From Betaproteobacteria bacterium (lineage in GTDB: Bacteria; Pseudomonadota; Gammaproteobacteria; Burkholderiales; Thiobacillaceae), in the NCBI GenBank assembly GCA_020049245.1, contig JAIFLB010000015.1, positions 1-12,615 of the forward strand: a stretch of DNA of 12,615 bases. The letters are read 5' to 3'. Position 1 is the stretch's first letter. Each line of letters starts with the position of its first letter. Below, in pieces: positions 1 to 9,418 of the stretch. The notes under the pieces are model-generated. The model was not told where the DNA came from and searched no databases. It saw only the letters and a program-made list of their open reading frames with translations. A program made the position numbers and the translations under genes.

Positions 1-2
1 CC

Positions 3-1229
3 GACGCGGCGCTGCCGCGTCCGCTGGCAGATGAAATCCATGCCGACCGGCATCATCGCGCCGCGCTTTGTTACGAGTCGGTGAGCCGGCCAGGCGGTGA
101 GGCGAGGCCGCCGCGCTGGCAAATCTGGGCCGATGACCTGTTTCTGCATCCGCGCTGGGGGTTTGTTGGCAGCCTGGCGGTGTTCGCGCTGGTGCTGTTC
201 TTTGTGTTCGAGGTCAGCGCCTTTCTCGACAGCCTGACTGTCGCGCGCCTGATCGCCTGGGCTGAACCGTGGCAGCCGACTGATCTTGGCGGCGTGCTTG
301 GCCGCGCCATACTGGATGGTTTTATCGGCCTCGCCGGCATCGTCATTCCGTACATGATTCCGCTGGTGGTGCTGCTGGTGATGCTGGAGGAGACCGGCAT
401 CATGCATCGCGTCGCTTTCGTGGTGGATCGCGGCTTCCATCGCCTCGGCCTGCACGGCGGCGTCGCGTTGCCGTTCCTGATGGGACTCGGCTGCAACGTG
501 CCGGCGCTGGCCGCCACCGCCGCTGTCACGCACGGCCGCGACCGCACGGTGGCGGCGTTGCTGATCACCTTTCTGCCGTGTTCGGCGCGTTCGGCAATCC
601 TGCTCGCGCTGGGGGGCAAATACCTGGGCGGCTTTGGCGTCTTCGCGCTGTTCATGCTGGCGCCAATCGTGGTCAGCCTGGTCGGCAAACTGCTCAAGCG
701 GCGCTATCCGGAAACCACGCCGGGGATGATCCAGGAAATTCCCGCCTACGCGGTGCCGACCCTGAAAACCGTGCTCGCCAATACCTGGGAACGCAGCCGC
801 GACATCGTCACCATCGTGCTGCCGCTGCTGGTCGCCGGCAGCATCGTGCTGGCGCTGCTCGGCCATTACGGCGCCGATGCCTGGATCAATTGGGGCCTGA
901 CGCCGATCACCGTCTGGTGGCTCGGGCTGCCGGTGGTGCTTGGGGTGCCGATCCTGTTTGGCATCCTGCGCAAGGAGTTGTCGCTGCTGATGGTGTTCCA
1001 GGCGCTCGGCACGCAGGAACTGGCCGGCGTCATGGACACCACGCAGATCGTCACCTTCCTGGTTTTCCTGACTTTCTACGTGCCCTGCGTGTCCACCTTC
1101 GCGATGATGCTGAAGCTGCTCGGCTGGCGCGAGGCGATGTACTCGGTGCTGTTGTCGATCGGTGTCGCGCTCGCAGTGGCGGCGGCAGTGCGTTGGCCGC
1201 TGGAATTGATCGGCTGGCTGGGCGGGTGA
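3..1229 (+). CDS. feoB: Ferrous iron transporter FeoB, C-terminal membrane part (5' end outside window)
   Basis: FeoB imports Fe(II) across the inner membrane. The reading frame is open back to the left edge. A GTG at 81 could start a protein, but the residues before it (ending ALCYESVSR) look like the usual linker between the cytosolic G domain and the membrane domain, so I treat this as the last 408 residues of a longer protein whose GTPase part lies outside. Supporting motifs: a basic/aromatic stretch followed by LHPRWGF before the first helix, the first gate motif GLGCNVPALAAT followed by GRDRTVAALL and PCSARSAI, and the second gate with RKELSLLMVF and the Cys-containing FYVPCVSTFAMMLKLLGW. 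Hydrophobic segments fill the rest. These gate motifs are established FeoB hallmarks. The gene ends 144 bases before the hybrid kinase on the same strand. No feoA or feoC follows it. The sequence is visibly more GC-rich than the kinase gene downstream. Confidence 0.93.
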   Translation, partial: DAALPRPLADEIHADRHHRAALCYESVSRPGGEARPPRWQIWADDLFLHPRWGFVGSLAVFALVLFFVFEVSAFLDSLTVARLIAWAEPWQPTDLGGVLGRAILDGFIGLAGIVIPYMIPLVVLLVMLEETGIMHRVAFVVDRGFHRLGLHGGVALPFLMGLGCNVPALAATAAVTHGRDRTVAALLITFLPCSARSAILLALGGKYLGGFGVFALFMLAPIVVSLVGKLLKRRYPETTPGMIQEIPAYAVPTLKTVLANTWERSRDIVTIVLPLLVAGSIVLALLGHYGADAWINWGLTPITVWWLGLPVVLGVPILFGILRKELSLLMVFQALGTQELAGVMDTTQIVTFLVFLTFYVPCVSTFAMMLKLLGWREAMYSVLLSIGVALAVAAAVRWPLELIGWLGG

Positions 1230-1373
1230 TTTTTTCGAGAATAGCTGCGGATGCTGCAAAGATAAGCTGACAGCGGCCTGCTGGCCCGGGTATCGTTGGT
1301 TTCACTCCGAAGTAGATGTTTGTGGCATCCAATGAATTCAGATCAACAGCGTCCAACTTAGCCGATTTTTTAC

Positions 1374-3464
<2,091 letters not shown>

Positions 3465-3539
3465 TTTTTCTGGAAGGCGCATACATCGTCCCGGTTTAGG
3501 TTCGGCTGAAATGACTGAATTACCCCTGCAGCAGCCAAA

Positions 3540-5822
3540 TCAACCGGCGACCGGCGGGGTCGGCAAGGTAATCCGCAGGCAGGCGCCTTGCGCCAGGTTG
3601 ATTGCTTCCAGGTTGCCGTGCATGTTGTTTTCGACGATGGTCTTCGACATGTACAAGCCGATGCCGGTGCCTTTGCCTTCCGCCTTGGTGGTGAAATAAG
3701 GCTCGAAAATCTTGTGCCTGGTGTTCGGGTCAAAGCCGGTACCGTTGTCTTCCACATCAATCCGGACCTGATCCTTGTCTGAACTCGCACGGATGATGAT
3801 TTTCGGATGGGGTTGCTTCGCCGCCAATACTGCATCACGCGCATTGCCAAGCAGATTCAGGATGACCTGGGAAAACTCGCCCGGTACGCCATACAGCTTG
3901 ATGTCTGCCGGGCAGTCGATGGCGAGTTCGATGTTGTGGTTCTTGAACATGCCTTCGAGGATCTCGGCTGCGGCTTGAATCGCATGCTGCAGATTGAAGG
4001 CTTCCGCATGTTTGCCGGGTTTGAAGAAGTTTCTGAACTCGTCGATGGTCAGCGACATGCGCTGGATCAGTTGCTGTGCCTTGTCCTGCAAGGTACGCAT
4101 CGATTCGTCAGTCAGCTGGCCGGTGCGGAATTGCATTTGAATGTTCTGCAGCACCAGACTCAACGCGTTCAGCGGTTGTCGCCACTGATGCGCGATGGCG
4201 CCGATCATTTCACCCATCGCTGCCAGGCGCGACTGATGGATCAGCAGTTGTTCCTGTTCTTTCCGTTTTGAGACTTCGTCGCGCACGCGCTGATCCAGCG
4301 TCCGGTTCAATTCCTCCAGTTCGCGGGTGCGATCGGCCACCAGAGATTCGAGATGCAGCCGGTGTTGGGAGAGTTCGTTATTGCTGGCTTCGACTTCCTC
4401 GCGGGCTTCGCGCTCTTTGTTTTCAGCAATACGCCGCTGCTCGACTTCGCTCAGCAAGAGATTGACGAAAGTGCTGTTTTGCACGGCGTGGAGCCCCAAC
4501 ACGAGCAAAACGGCAAGCACCAGCATGATCTGCAGAAAGCGCTCATTGCGATAACCCAGCAGCGGCTCCGTCGATGCCAGCTTGCTCAACTCCCAGGTTC
4601 CGCCCGGTAATGGAACGGAAGCCCACATCCAGAGTTTGCCGGCGCGATCGTTGACCCATTGATTGTCGATATGTCGGTAACCGTGGTCAGGCAGTGCACG
4701 CAAGCCGTGGACTTCTTTGGCAAGGCGATTTGCATTCTTCTCATCCAGGCGGAAAAGGATGCCGTGGCCGAGCTGGCCCGGGCCGATCAGAACGATGCCT
4801 TGCCGGTGCATGATCACATCGTCCATGCGCACGGCGTCGCCGATGCTGCTTTCCAGATCGTAGCGGGCGACGATCACCGCAGTCAGTTCGGCGTTTTCAT
4901 CCAGAAGCGGGCGTGCGTAATACACCACCGGCTGATTCGGGCTTGAACCCGGCATGTAGTAGACGTTGGAAATGCCGCTCAATGCCTTCCTGAAATAGGG
5001 TGTTGCGTCCAGCTTCTTGTGTTTCATATCCGGCTCCGATACCGCGATCGGCAATCCCGCCGGATCGAGCAGGAATACAGCCTCGGCGCCAATCCGGCGG
5101 GCGAGCAGGCGGAAGGAAAAATCGTGGTTGGCGCGCGGGTTGAGCTGGGCGTTTTGGGTGACCTGATCGGTAGCCAGTATCTTGAGCAGATCGAGACCGT
5201 GCGCATCCAGGCTCTCCAGCCGACTCTTGAGTAATTCCAGGCGCAGGTGGGCCTCATTACGCAGTTCGTTACGGAACGTGTCTTCCTGTTTGATGAAATG
5301 TTGCCCGGCAAGCGCCAGCGCGAAGGGAAAGCCGAGCAGCGTCACTGTCAGGTAACCAAGGGCTTGGCGTCTGATGCCGGCTCGTTTCCAGAGCAACAGG
5401 ATCATCGCGCCCAGAAGCAGAATCTGGATGGCGGCGGCAACAGGATTGCGCAGCAGATTAGCGGCGATCACCGCAAACATCAGAAGTCCCATGCCCAGGC
5501 GCAGGTCGCGATGATTGCTGCGTGGGGAGCGTCCGAGCAGCAGGTACAGCAGCGCCGAAACCGTCGCCAGCGCCCATCCCGACGTTTGCAGCTTGACGTT
5601 GAGTGAGGCAAGCGCCGGCAGTGCAAGAGGCAGTTGGGCGACCAGGCAACCCACAGCGAACAGCGCGATCTGGCTGCTTTCGCGCAGGTGGGTGGTGTCC
5701 TGCGCACTCAGGAAACGGTAAGTGCTGGCTGCCGTGCCGGCCAGGAACAGGGCAAAGCTCATGACGCACAGGGCAATCAGGCCGGGCAATAAAGGCAGGG
5801 TGGTGAAATCAGCGCTGAACAA
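3540..5822 (-). CDS. Polytopic sensor histidine kinase with DctB-like Cache domain (HK1)
   Basis: A membrane sensor kinase of 760 residues. About six hydrophobic helices come first (roughly 11-33, 51-72, 82-97, 108-123, 128-146, 153-173), then a sensor region (about 180-425), a further helix (428-446), a coiled coil (about 455-525), an H-box of the HQWRQPL type with H545, and HATPase_c with N660, D692 (DNGTG) and GKGTGIGLYMS. The part with PYFRKALSG, VVYYARPLLDEN and VIVARYDLESS resembles dCache domains of DctB-type kinases. Basic loops at 98-107 and 146-153 suggest the N-terminus is outside, which places the Cache region in the periplasm and the kinase in the cytoplasm. The TTG start is supported by GAGG seven bases upstream. 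The next in-frame Met (21) would cut helix 1. It is the last gene of the - strand run, 38 bases after the ABC_sub_bind gene. Its kinase core nearly matches that of HK2. The ligand cannot be told from sequence. Confidence 0.92.
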   Translation of the reverse strand: MFSADFTTLPLLPGLIALCVMSFALFLAGTAASTYRFLSAQDTTHLRESSQIALFAVGCLVAQLPLALPALASLNVKLQTSGWALATVSALLYLLLGRSPRSNHRDLRLGMGLLMFAVIAANLLRNPVAAAIQILLLGAMILLLWKRAGIRRQALGYLTVTLLGFPFALALAGQHFIKQEDTFRNELRNEAHLRLELLKSRLESLDAHGLDLLKILATDQVTQNAQLNPRANHDFSFRLLARRIGAEAVFLLDPAGLPIAVSEPDMKHKKLDATPYFRKALSGISNVYYMPGSSPNQPVVYYARPLLDENAELTAVIVARYDLESSIGDAVRMDDVIMHRQGIVLIGPGQLGHGILFRLDEKNANRLAKEVHGLRALPDHGYRHIDNQWVNDRAGKLWMWASVPLPGGTWELSKLASTEPLLGYRNERFLQIMLVLAVLLVLGLHAVQNSTFVNLLLSEVEQRRIAENKEREAREEVEASNNELSQHRLHLESLVADRTRELEELNRTLDQRVRDEVSKRKEQEQLLIHQSRLAAMGEMIGAIAHQWRQPLNALSLVLQNIQMQFRTGQLTDESMRTLQDKAQQLIQRMSLTIDEFRNFFKPGKHAEAFNLQHAIQAAAEILEGMFKNHNIELAIDCPADIKLYGVPGEFSQVILNLLGNARDAVLAAKQPHPKIIIRASSDKDQVRIDVEDNGTGFDPNTRHKIFEPYFTTKAEGKGTGIGLYMSKTIVENNMHGNLEAINLAQGACLRITLPTPPVAG
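3561..4313 (-). repeat. Kinase-core direct repeat, copy 1 (in HK1)
   Basis: This stretch encodes HK1 residues 504-754. It aligns with 6975-7727 in the same orientation at a constant offset of 3414 bases, with no net insertion or deletion. Many runs match at DNA level, for example around 4030-4060 against 7444-7474. Over HK1 residues 504-561 only one amino acid differs (V517 against Ile in HK2). It is a coding duplication, not a mobile element. Confidence 0.85.
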
Positions 5823-5829
5823 GGCGGGG

Positions 5830-5833
5830 CCTC
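5830..5833 (-). promoter_or_regulatory. Ribosome binding site supporting the TTG start of HK1
   Basis: On the minus strand GAGG is followed by seven bases and then TTG. This favours the rare TTG at 5820-5822 over the first in-frame Met, which lies inside the first membrane helix. A TTG start may keep translation of the last kinase low relative to its upstream binding protein (inference). Confidence 0.6.
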
Positions 5834-5860
5834 AGCTTTGGGGGATTGCAAATGCGCAAT

Positions 5861-6907
5861 TCACTGTATCCACTTGTCGACGATGCTTTGCGTTTGCGGG
5901 TCCATGCGTATGCCCAGTTCGCGCATGCGTTTGCGGTTGATGGCGACGATCGAGCGGCGGGCATTCTCGACGCTGATGTCCTTGATCGTCCCGCCCTTGA
6001 GCAGCTTGGTCGCCATGAAGCCGGATTGAAATCCCATTTGATAGAAATCCACACTGACGCCGCCGAAGAAACCGTATCCGGTGAACGAGTCATTCAGCGC
6101 CAGATCGATCTTCTTGATTTCCTTGATCAGCAGGGGGGCGAGCATCGGCATGGTTTTACGGCGGTTGTTTGCCGGGTCCGGTACCGACATGGTCACCGGG
6201 ATGTAGGCATCGATGTGTTTGTCCGCGTTGATCTGCCGCGCCGCCTTGAGCATTCCCGGCACGTCTTCGGCGGGGAACAGGACGAGACGGTCCTGAAACT
6301 TGGTGCCCTTCAGCTCATCGATGATCTGGTCTTTCAAGATATGGCCGATCGCATCGGTGGAGTAAAGCACGGCAACCTGGTTGACTGATTTCTTCAGCAC
6401 GATTTCCAGCAGTTCGAACTGTTCGCGCATGAACAGGTACTCGAACACCCCGGTGATATTCGCGGTGGGCGTGCGTTTGTCGAGGAAACGGGCTTTCTGG
6501 TTGTAGTCCTCCAGCTTGCGATTCAGCCCGGTAAACACCAGCTTGGTTGCCGGATGATGCAATACTTCTTCGTAAAGCATGGCGAAGGCGGCATCGTCGA
6601 TGGTGAAGACAAACTTGGGCTTGTTGGCGCGGATATCCTGCTTGATCTGCTCAACCGTTTTCGCCACCTCTTCCTTGTTCTGCACTCGGGTATCGAGGAA
6701 ATAGCCCTTGGCGGAAAGCCCGGTGAAACCGCCCTGTTTCAGGGCATCCATGGCGGCCTGGAACTGCGGCTGGCCACAGGCGTCGGTGGCGTGATAGCTG
6801 GCGACGAGGATGATGTCCTCGGCGTGCGCCGAAGTGGCGAGTCCGAATGGCAGAATCAGGCATAACAGATGGCAAGCGAGCTGGCGGCAGAAGCTGAGTG
6901 TATTCAT
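5861..6907 (-). CDS. Periplasmic ABC_sub_bind-family (PF04392-type) binding protein
   Basis: An exported binding protein of 348 residues. The signal peptide spans residues 1-29 with probable cleavage after AHA, before EDIILVASYH. The mature part has the layout of PF04392 proteins: an N-terminal lobe with VFTIDDAAFAMLYEEV and KLVFTGLN, a hinge around ITGVFEYLFMREQFELLEIV, a second lobe with VAVLYSTDAIGH, and a C-terminal ENARRSIVAINRKRMRELGI typical of the family. The frame stays open to 7000, but the ATG at 6905-6907 has AGGAG eight bases upstream and begins a proper signal peptide, while the longer form would overlap the previous gene. It lies between the two kinases (37 bases after HK2, 38 before HK1) with no ATPase or permease nearby, so a co-receptor role with one or both kinases is likelier than transport (inference). 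The ligand is unknown. TrpX-like amino-acid binders are relatives but not a safe assignment. Confidence 0.87.
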   Translation of the reverse strand: MNTLSFCRQLACHLLCLILPFGLATSAHAEDIILVASYHATDACGQPQFQAAMDALKQGGFTGLSAKGYFLDTRVQNKEEVAKTVEQIKQDIRANKPKFVFTIDDAAFAMLYEEVLHHPATKLVFTGLNRKLEDYNQKARFLDKRTPTANITGVFEYLFMREQFELLEIVLKKSVNQVAVLYSTDAIGHILKDQIIDELKGTKFQDRLVLFPAEDVPGMLKAARQINADKHIDAYIPVTMSVPDPANNRRKTMPMLAPLLIKEIKKIDLALNDSFTGYGFFGGVSVDFYQMGFQSGFMATKLLKGGTIKDISVENARRSIVAINRKRMRELGIRMDPQTQSIVDKWIQ

Positions 6908-6915
6908 GGCTTGAG

Positions 6916-6920
6916 CTCCT
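6916..6920 (-). promoter_or_regulatory. Ribosome binding site fixing the start of the ABC_sub_bind gene
   Basis: AGGAG on the minus strand lies eight bases before the ATG at 6905-6907. It decides for this start over the upstream in-frame codons reaching 7000, which would lie inside the 3' end of the HAMP kinase gene. Confidence 0.7.
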
Positions 6921-6944
6921 GGTAGGAGGATGGGGAGGCGGGTT

Positions 6945-8546
6945 TCAAGCCGCGCTGACTGCTTCGGTCGAGATCGGCAGCATGATCCGTATCCGCGCAC
7001 CCTGCTCGAGACTGCTGGCGGCCAGATGGCCGTGCATGTTGTTCTCGATGATCATCTTGGTCATGTACAAGCCGATGCCGGTGCCTTTGCCTTCTTCCTT
7101 GGTGGTGAAATAAGGCTCGTAGATCTTGTGCATGATGTTTGCGTCGATGCCGGTGCCGTTGTCCTCCACATCAATGCAAACCTGGGCACCCATTGATTTG
7201 ACGTGAATGCGGATTGTCGGCTGCGGCTGATTCGCCGACAGCACTGCATCGCGCGCATTGCCAAGCAGATTCAGGATGACCTGGGAAAACTCGCCGGGTA
7301 CGCCATACAGCTGAATATCGGCTGGGCAATCGATACGGAGCTCGATATTGTGGTTCTTGAACATGCCTTCGAGGATATCGGCTGCAGCCTGGATCGCATG
7401 CTGCAGATTGAAGGTTTCCGCATGCTTGCCGGGTTGGAAGAAGTTTCTGAACTCGTCGATGGTCTGCGACATGCGCTGGATCAGCTGTTGCGCCTTTTCC
7501 TGCATGGTGCGCATCGATTCCTCAGTCAGCTGGCCGGTGCGGTATTGCATATGAATGTTCTGCAACACCAGACTCAGCGCGTTCAGGGGTTGTCGCCACT
7601 GGTGCGCGATGGCGCCGATCATCTCGCCCATCGCCGCCAGGCGCGACTGATGGATCAGCAGTTGTTCCTGTTCTTTCCGTTTGGAAATTTCGTCGCGCAC
7701 GCGCTGGTCCAGGGTGCGGTTGAGTTCATCCAGCGCCTGGGTGCGCTCGGTGACTTTGATTTCCAGATCCAGATTGACGTTTTCCAGTTTTCGCCGATTC
7801 TCCGCCAGCGCTTGCACCATCTGATTGAAACTGTGCGACAGGTCGCCGATTTCGTCGTTGCGTTTGATCTCGACGTGGGTATCCAGTTCGCCACTGGCGA
7901 CGCGGGATGCCGCCTGGCTGATGGTGGCGATCGGCCGGGTCAGCCAGAGCGCGAAAAAGTAGCCGATGGGCAGAATCGCCAGCAAGGTAAACAGCGAGAT
8001 GTAGGCGATCTGCTGATACATCTCGTTGATGTTCGCCTCGTATTCACTGGTATCGAAGTCAATCCGCATTACGCCCCAACTGACGCCGCTGAAGCGGATC
8101 GGGGTGATGTAACGGTAACGCGTGCCGCCTTCCGGGGCGTCGACGATGTCATACGATTCAATATCGTAGTCGGCCGGGTTGATCGGCGCTTCGGTCGTCT
8201 TCAGCATTTCCCAGCCGCTGGTCGAAATGCTCAGCGCAGAACCTCGGCGTGGCACGATCAGCACCGACTGGATGCTTTTGTTGTTTTGCAAAACCTGCAG
8301 GTTGTGCTCGACGACAAAGCCGAAATCGTCGGTCAGCATGGCATCCGAACTGGCCTGGATGATCGAACGCGAGACTGTGGTGGCTTGCGAATAGAGCACC
8401 TTGAGCAGCGAATCACGCTGCAACGGAATGATCAGCAGGCCGTACAGGATGGTCATCGCCAACAGCAGGCTTCCGAACACGCCGAAGACACGGAAGAACA
8501 TGCGATTTGCCGGCAGCAGCCGGATGGACAGCCAGGGGGGAGTCAT
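6945..8546 (-). CDS. HAMP-containing sensor histidine kinase (HK2)
   Basis: A membrane sensor kinase of 533 residues. Helix 1 spans about 20-41, a periplasmic region 45-178 (possibly Cache/PAS-like, without a clear family motif), helix 2 about 180-201, and HAMP about 202-255 (LTRPIATISQAA to NDEIGDLSHSFNQMV). A coiled coil (250-298) follows, then an HQWRQPL-type H-box with H315 and HATPase_c with N430, D462 (DNGTG) and GKGTGIGLYMT. The start is set at ATG 8544-8546, which overlaps the TGA of the preceding binding-protein gene in an ATGA quartet and has GAGG five bases upstream. In-frame ATGs further up (to 8600) would lie inside that gene. Translational coupling to the binding-protein array suggests these proteins are its periplasmic input, as in LuxP-LuxQ or TorT-TorS type partnerships (known precedents, inferred here). 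The kinase core nearly matches HK1. Confidence 0.94.
   Translation of the reverse strand: MTPPWLSIRLLPANRMFFRVFGVFGSLLLAMTILYGLLIIPLQRDSLLKVLYSQATTVSRSIIQASSDAMLTDDFGFVVEHNLQVLQNNKSIQSVLIVPRRGSALSISTSGWEMLKTTEAPINPADYDIESYDIVDAPEGGTRYRYITPIRFSGVSWGVMRIDFDTSEYEANINEMYQQIAYISLFTLLAILPIGYFFALWLTRPIATISQAASRVASGELDTHVEIKRNDEIGDLSHSFNQMVQALAENRRKLENVNLDLEIKVTERTQALDELNRTLDQRVRDEISKRKEQEQLLIHQSRLAAMGEMIGAIAHQWRQPLNALSLVLQNIHMQYRTGQLTEESMRTMQEKAQQLIQRMSQTIDEFRNFFQPGKHAETFNLQHAIQAAADILEGMFKNHNIELRIDCPADIQLYGVPGEFSQVILNLLGNARDAVLSANQPQPTIRIHVKSMGAQVCIDVEDNGTGIDANIMHKIYEPYFTTKEEGKGTGIGLYMTKMIIENNMHGHLAASSLEQGARIRIMLPISTEAVSAA
6975..7727 (-). repeat. Kinase-core direct repeat, copy 2 (in HK2)
   Basis: This stretch encodes HK2 residues 274-524 and is the partner of 3561-4313. 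The protein numbering differs by exactly 230 throughout (H315/H545, N430/N660, D462/D692). Similarity stops upstream, where HK2 has its HAMP and coiled coil and HK1 an unrelated coiled coil and Cache region. Confidence 0.85.
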
Positions 8547-9418
8547 TTTTTCCTCGCTTTGCGGTTGGACCATTCCTGATGCTCGCGATGCAACCGCCAA
8601 TAGGGTTGCAGTTCATGGCGGTCGACCCGTTCCATGTAATCGGTCTTGAACAATTCCAGAATCTGCTTGCCGCGCACGGTAGTGGTCGCCTTCATGGCTG
8701 ATTTCAATACCCGGTCGCGCAGTTCCTTGTCGGTCCTGGCCGGCATCATGCCGTATGACAGGGACGATGTTTTCCATTCCAGCAGGAGGTGGAGTCGTTG
8801 CCGTACCTGGGGATTCAATTCAGTGGCGGCGTGCAGGGCGCTGATGCTGACCAGCGCGGCCTCGGCCTGGCCGAAAAAGACCTTGTGAATGGCCTGGCTG
8901 TTGCGCTTCTCTTCGGCGACCAGGAACAGTTCGGCACATGACGCGCCAGCGTGCTGCCGGCACTGGTTTTCCAGAAACACCGAAGACAGGCGGTCGTTGG
9001 ACAGATGCAGCACTTTCTTGCCGCGCAGATCGTTGAATTGCCGGATGCCGTCACTGGCACGCACGATCAACGCCAGGCCTTCGCCGGTGCCGTGATGCTT
9101 GCCGACAAAGCCCGGCGCCAGTTCTTCCGGGGTGAAGGTTTCGGCGATCTCCATGCCCGGGGCCACGATCAGATTGATCTTGCCGCCCATGCTGTCGCGA
9201 TACAACGCGGCCATATCAGTGTAGGTGTAGGCGGTGGCGTTGATGCCATGCGCCTTGCCGACTTCTTCCGCCCAAAGCTGCAAGGTGATGTGGACATCGG
9301 CCAGGTTGGCATCGCGAATACCGGGCAGGTAGAAACCCATGTTCAGCAAGTCGGCGGCGCGGCTGCTCGGCACGTAGAGCGTAAGCAGACAAATCAGGAG
9401 GGCGATTGCCGACTTCAT
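8543..9418 (-). CDS. PhnD-like periplasmic binding protein, class B (B2)
   Basis: An exported protein of 291 residues, related to the PhnD / phosphonate-binding family (PF12974-type). Signal peptide 1-21 (cleavage after SSRA), with no lipobox Cys, so probably free in the periplasm. Lobe 1 starts MGFYLPGIRDANLADV. APGMEIAETFTPEEL (about 86-100) is the class B pocket-region signature. Next come the C153/C161 pair (C-x7-C), the FFGQAEAALVS strand, NPQ at 202-204, RGKQILELFKTD (249-260) and a basic tail. It is closest to the 10347-11237 protein. Its ATG overlaps the previous gene's TGA, with AAGGA nine bases upstream, and its own TGA overlaps the kinase start. With no transporter genes nearby, I infer a ligand-sensing co-receptor for HK2. 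TtrS-type tetrathionate sensors carry a PhnD-like periplasmic domain, which makes this plausible. The ligand is unknown. Confidence 0.88.
   Translation of the reverse strand: MKSAIALLICLLTLYVPSSRAADLLNMGFYLPGIRDANLADVHITLQLWAEEVGKAHGINATAYTYTDMAALYRDSMGGKINLIVAPGMEIAETFTPEELAPGFVGKHHGTGEGLALIVRASDGIRQFNDLRGKKVLHLSNDRLSSVFLENQCRQHAGASCAELFLVAEEKRNSQAIHKVFFGQAEAALVSISALHAATELNPQVRQRLHLLLEWKTSSLSYGMMPARTDKELRDRVLKSAMKATTTVRGKQILELFKTDYMERVDRHELQPYWRLHREHQEWSNRKARKK
8552..8555 (-). promoter_or_regulatory. Ribosome binding site of HK2 inside the B2 gene end
   Basis: GAGG five A residues before the ATG at 8544-8546 sits within the last codons of the binding-protein gene, in the Lys/Arg-rich tail. 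Together with the ATGA overlap it supports coupled translation and the short start of HK2. Confidence 0.65.

Noticed and set aside
71..697. 208-codon minus-strand frame over feoB
   Set aside because: The Ser/Thr/Arg/Pro-rich translation has no motif. It is a shadow of GC-rich feoB codons.
578..1270. 230-codon + strand frame inside feoB
   Set aside because: It is an alternative frame of feoB with Arg/Ala/Gly-rich low-complexity translation. The FeoB gate motifs are in the other frame.
1268..1292. Possible terminator after feoB (GGCC-TGCT-GGCC)
   Set aside because: The stem is only four base pairs and no T-run follows. The 144-base gap shows no convincing terminator or sigma70 promoter by eye.
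3465..3539. Bidirectional terminator between the convergent kinase genes
   Set aside because: The 75-base gap contains only a short CTGCAG palindrome and a T-run at the hybrid kinase stop, with no paired stem that I can support.
5861..7000. Longer 379-residue form of the ABC_sub_bind protein
   Set aside because: The extra 31 residues lie within the 3' end of HK2 and would put a non-signal sequence before a clear signal peptide. AGGAG precedes the inner ATG at 6907.
7203..8579. Open frame of 458 codons on the + strand opposite HK2
   Set aside because: It lies exactly antisense to a kinase with full motifs. Its translation is rich in Gln, Arg, His and Asp without any domain, as expected from the codon bias of the real strand.
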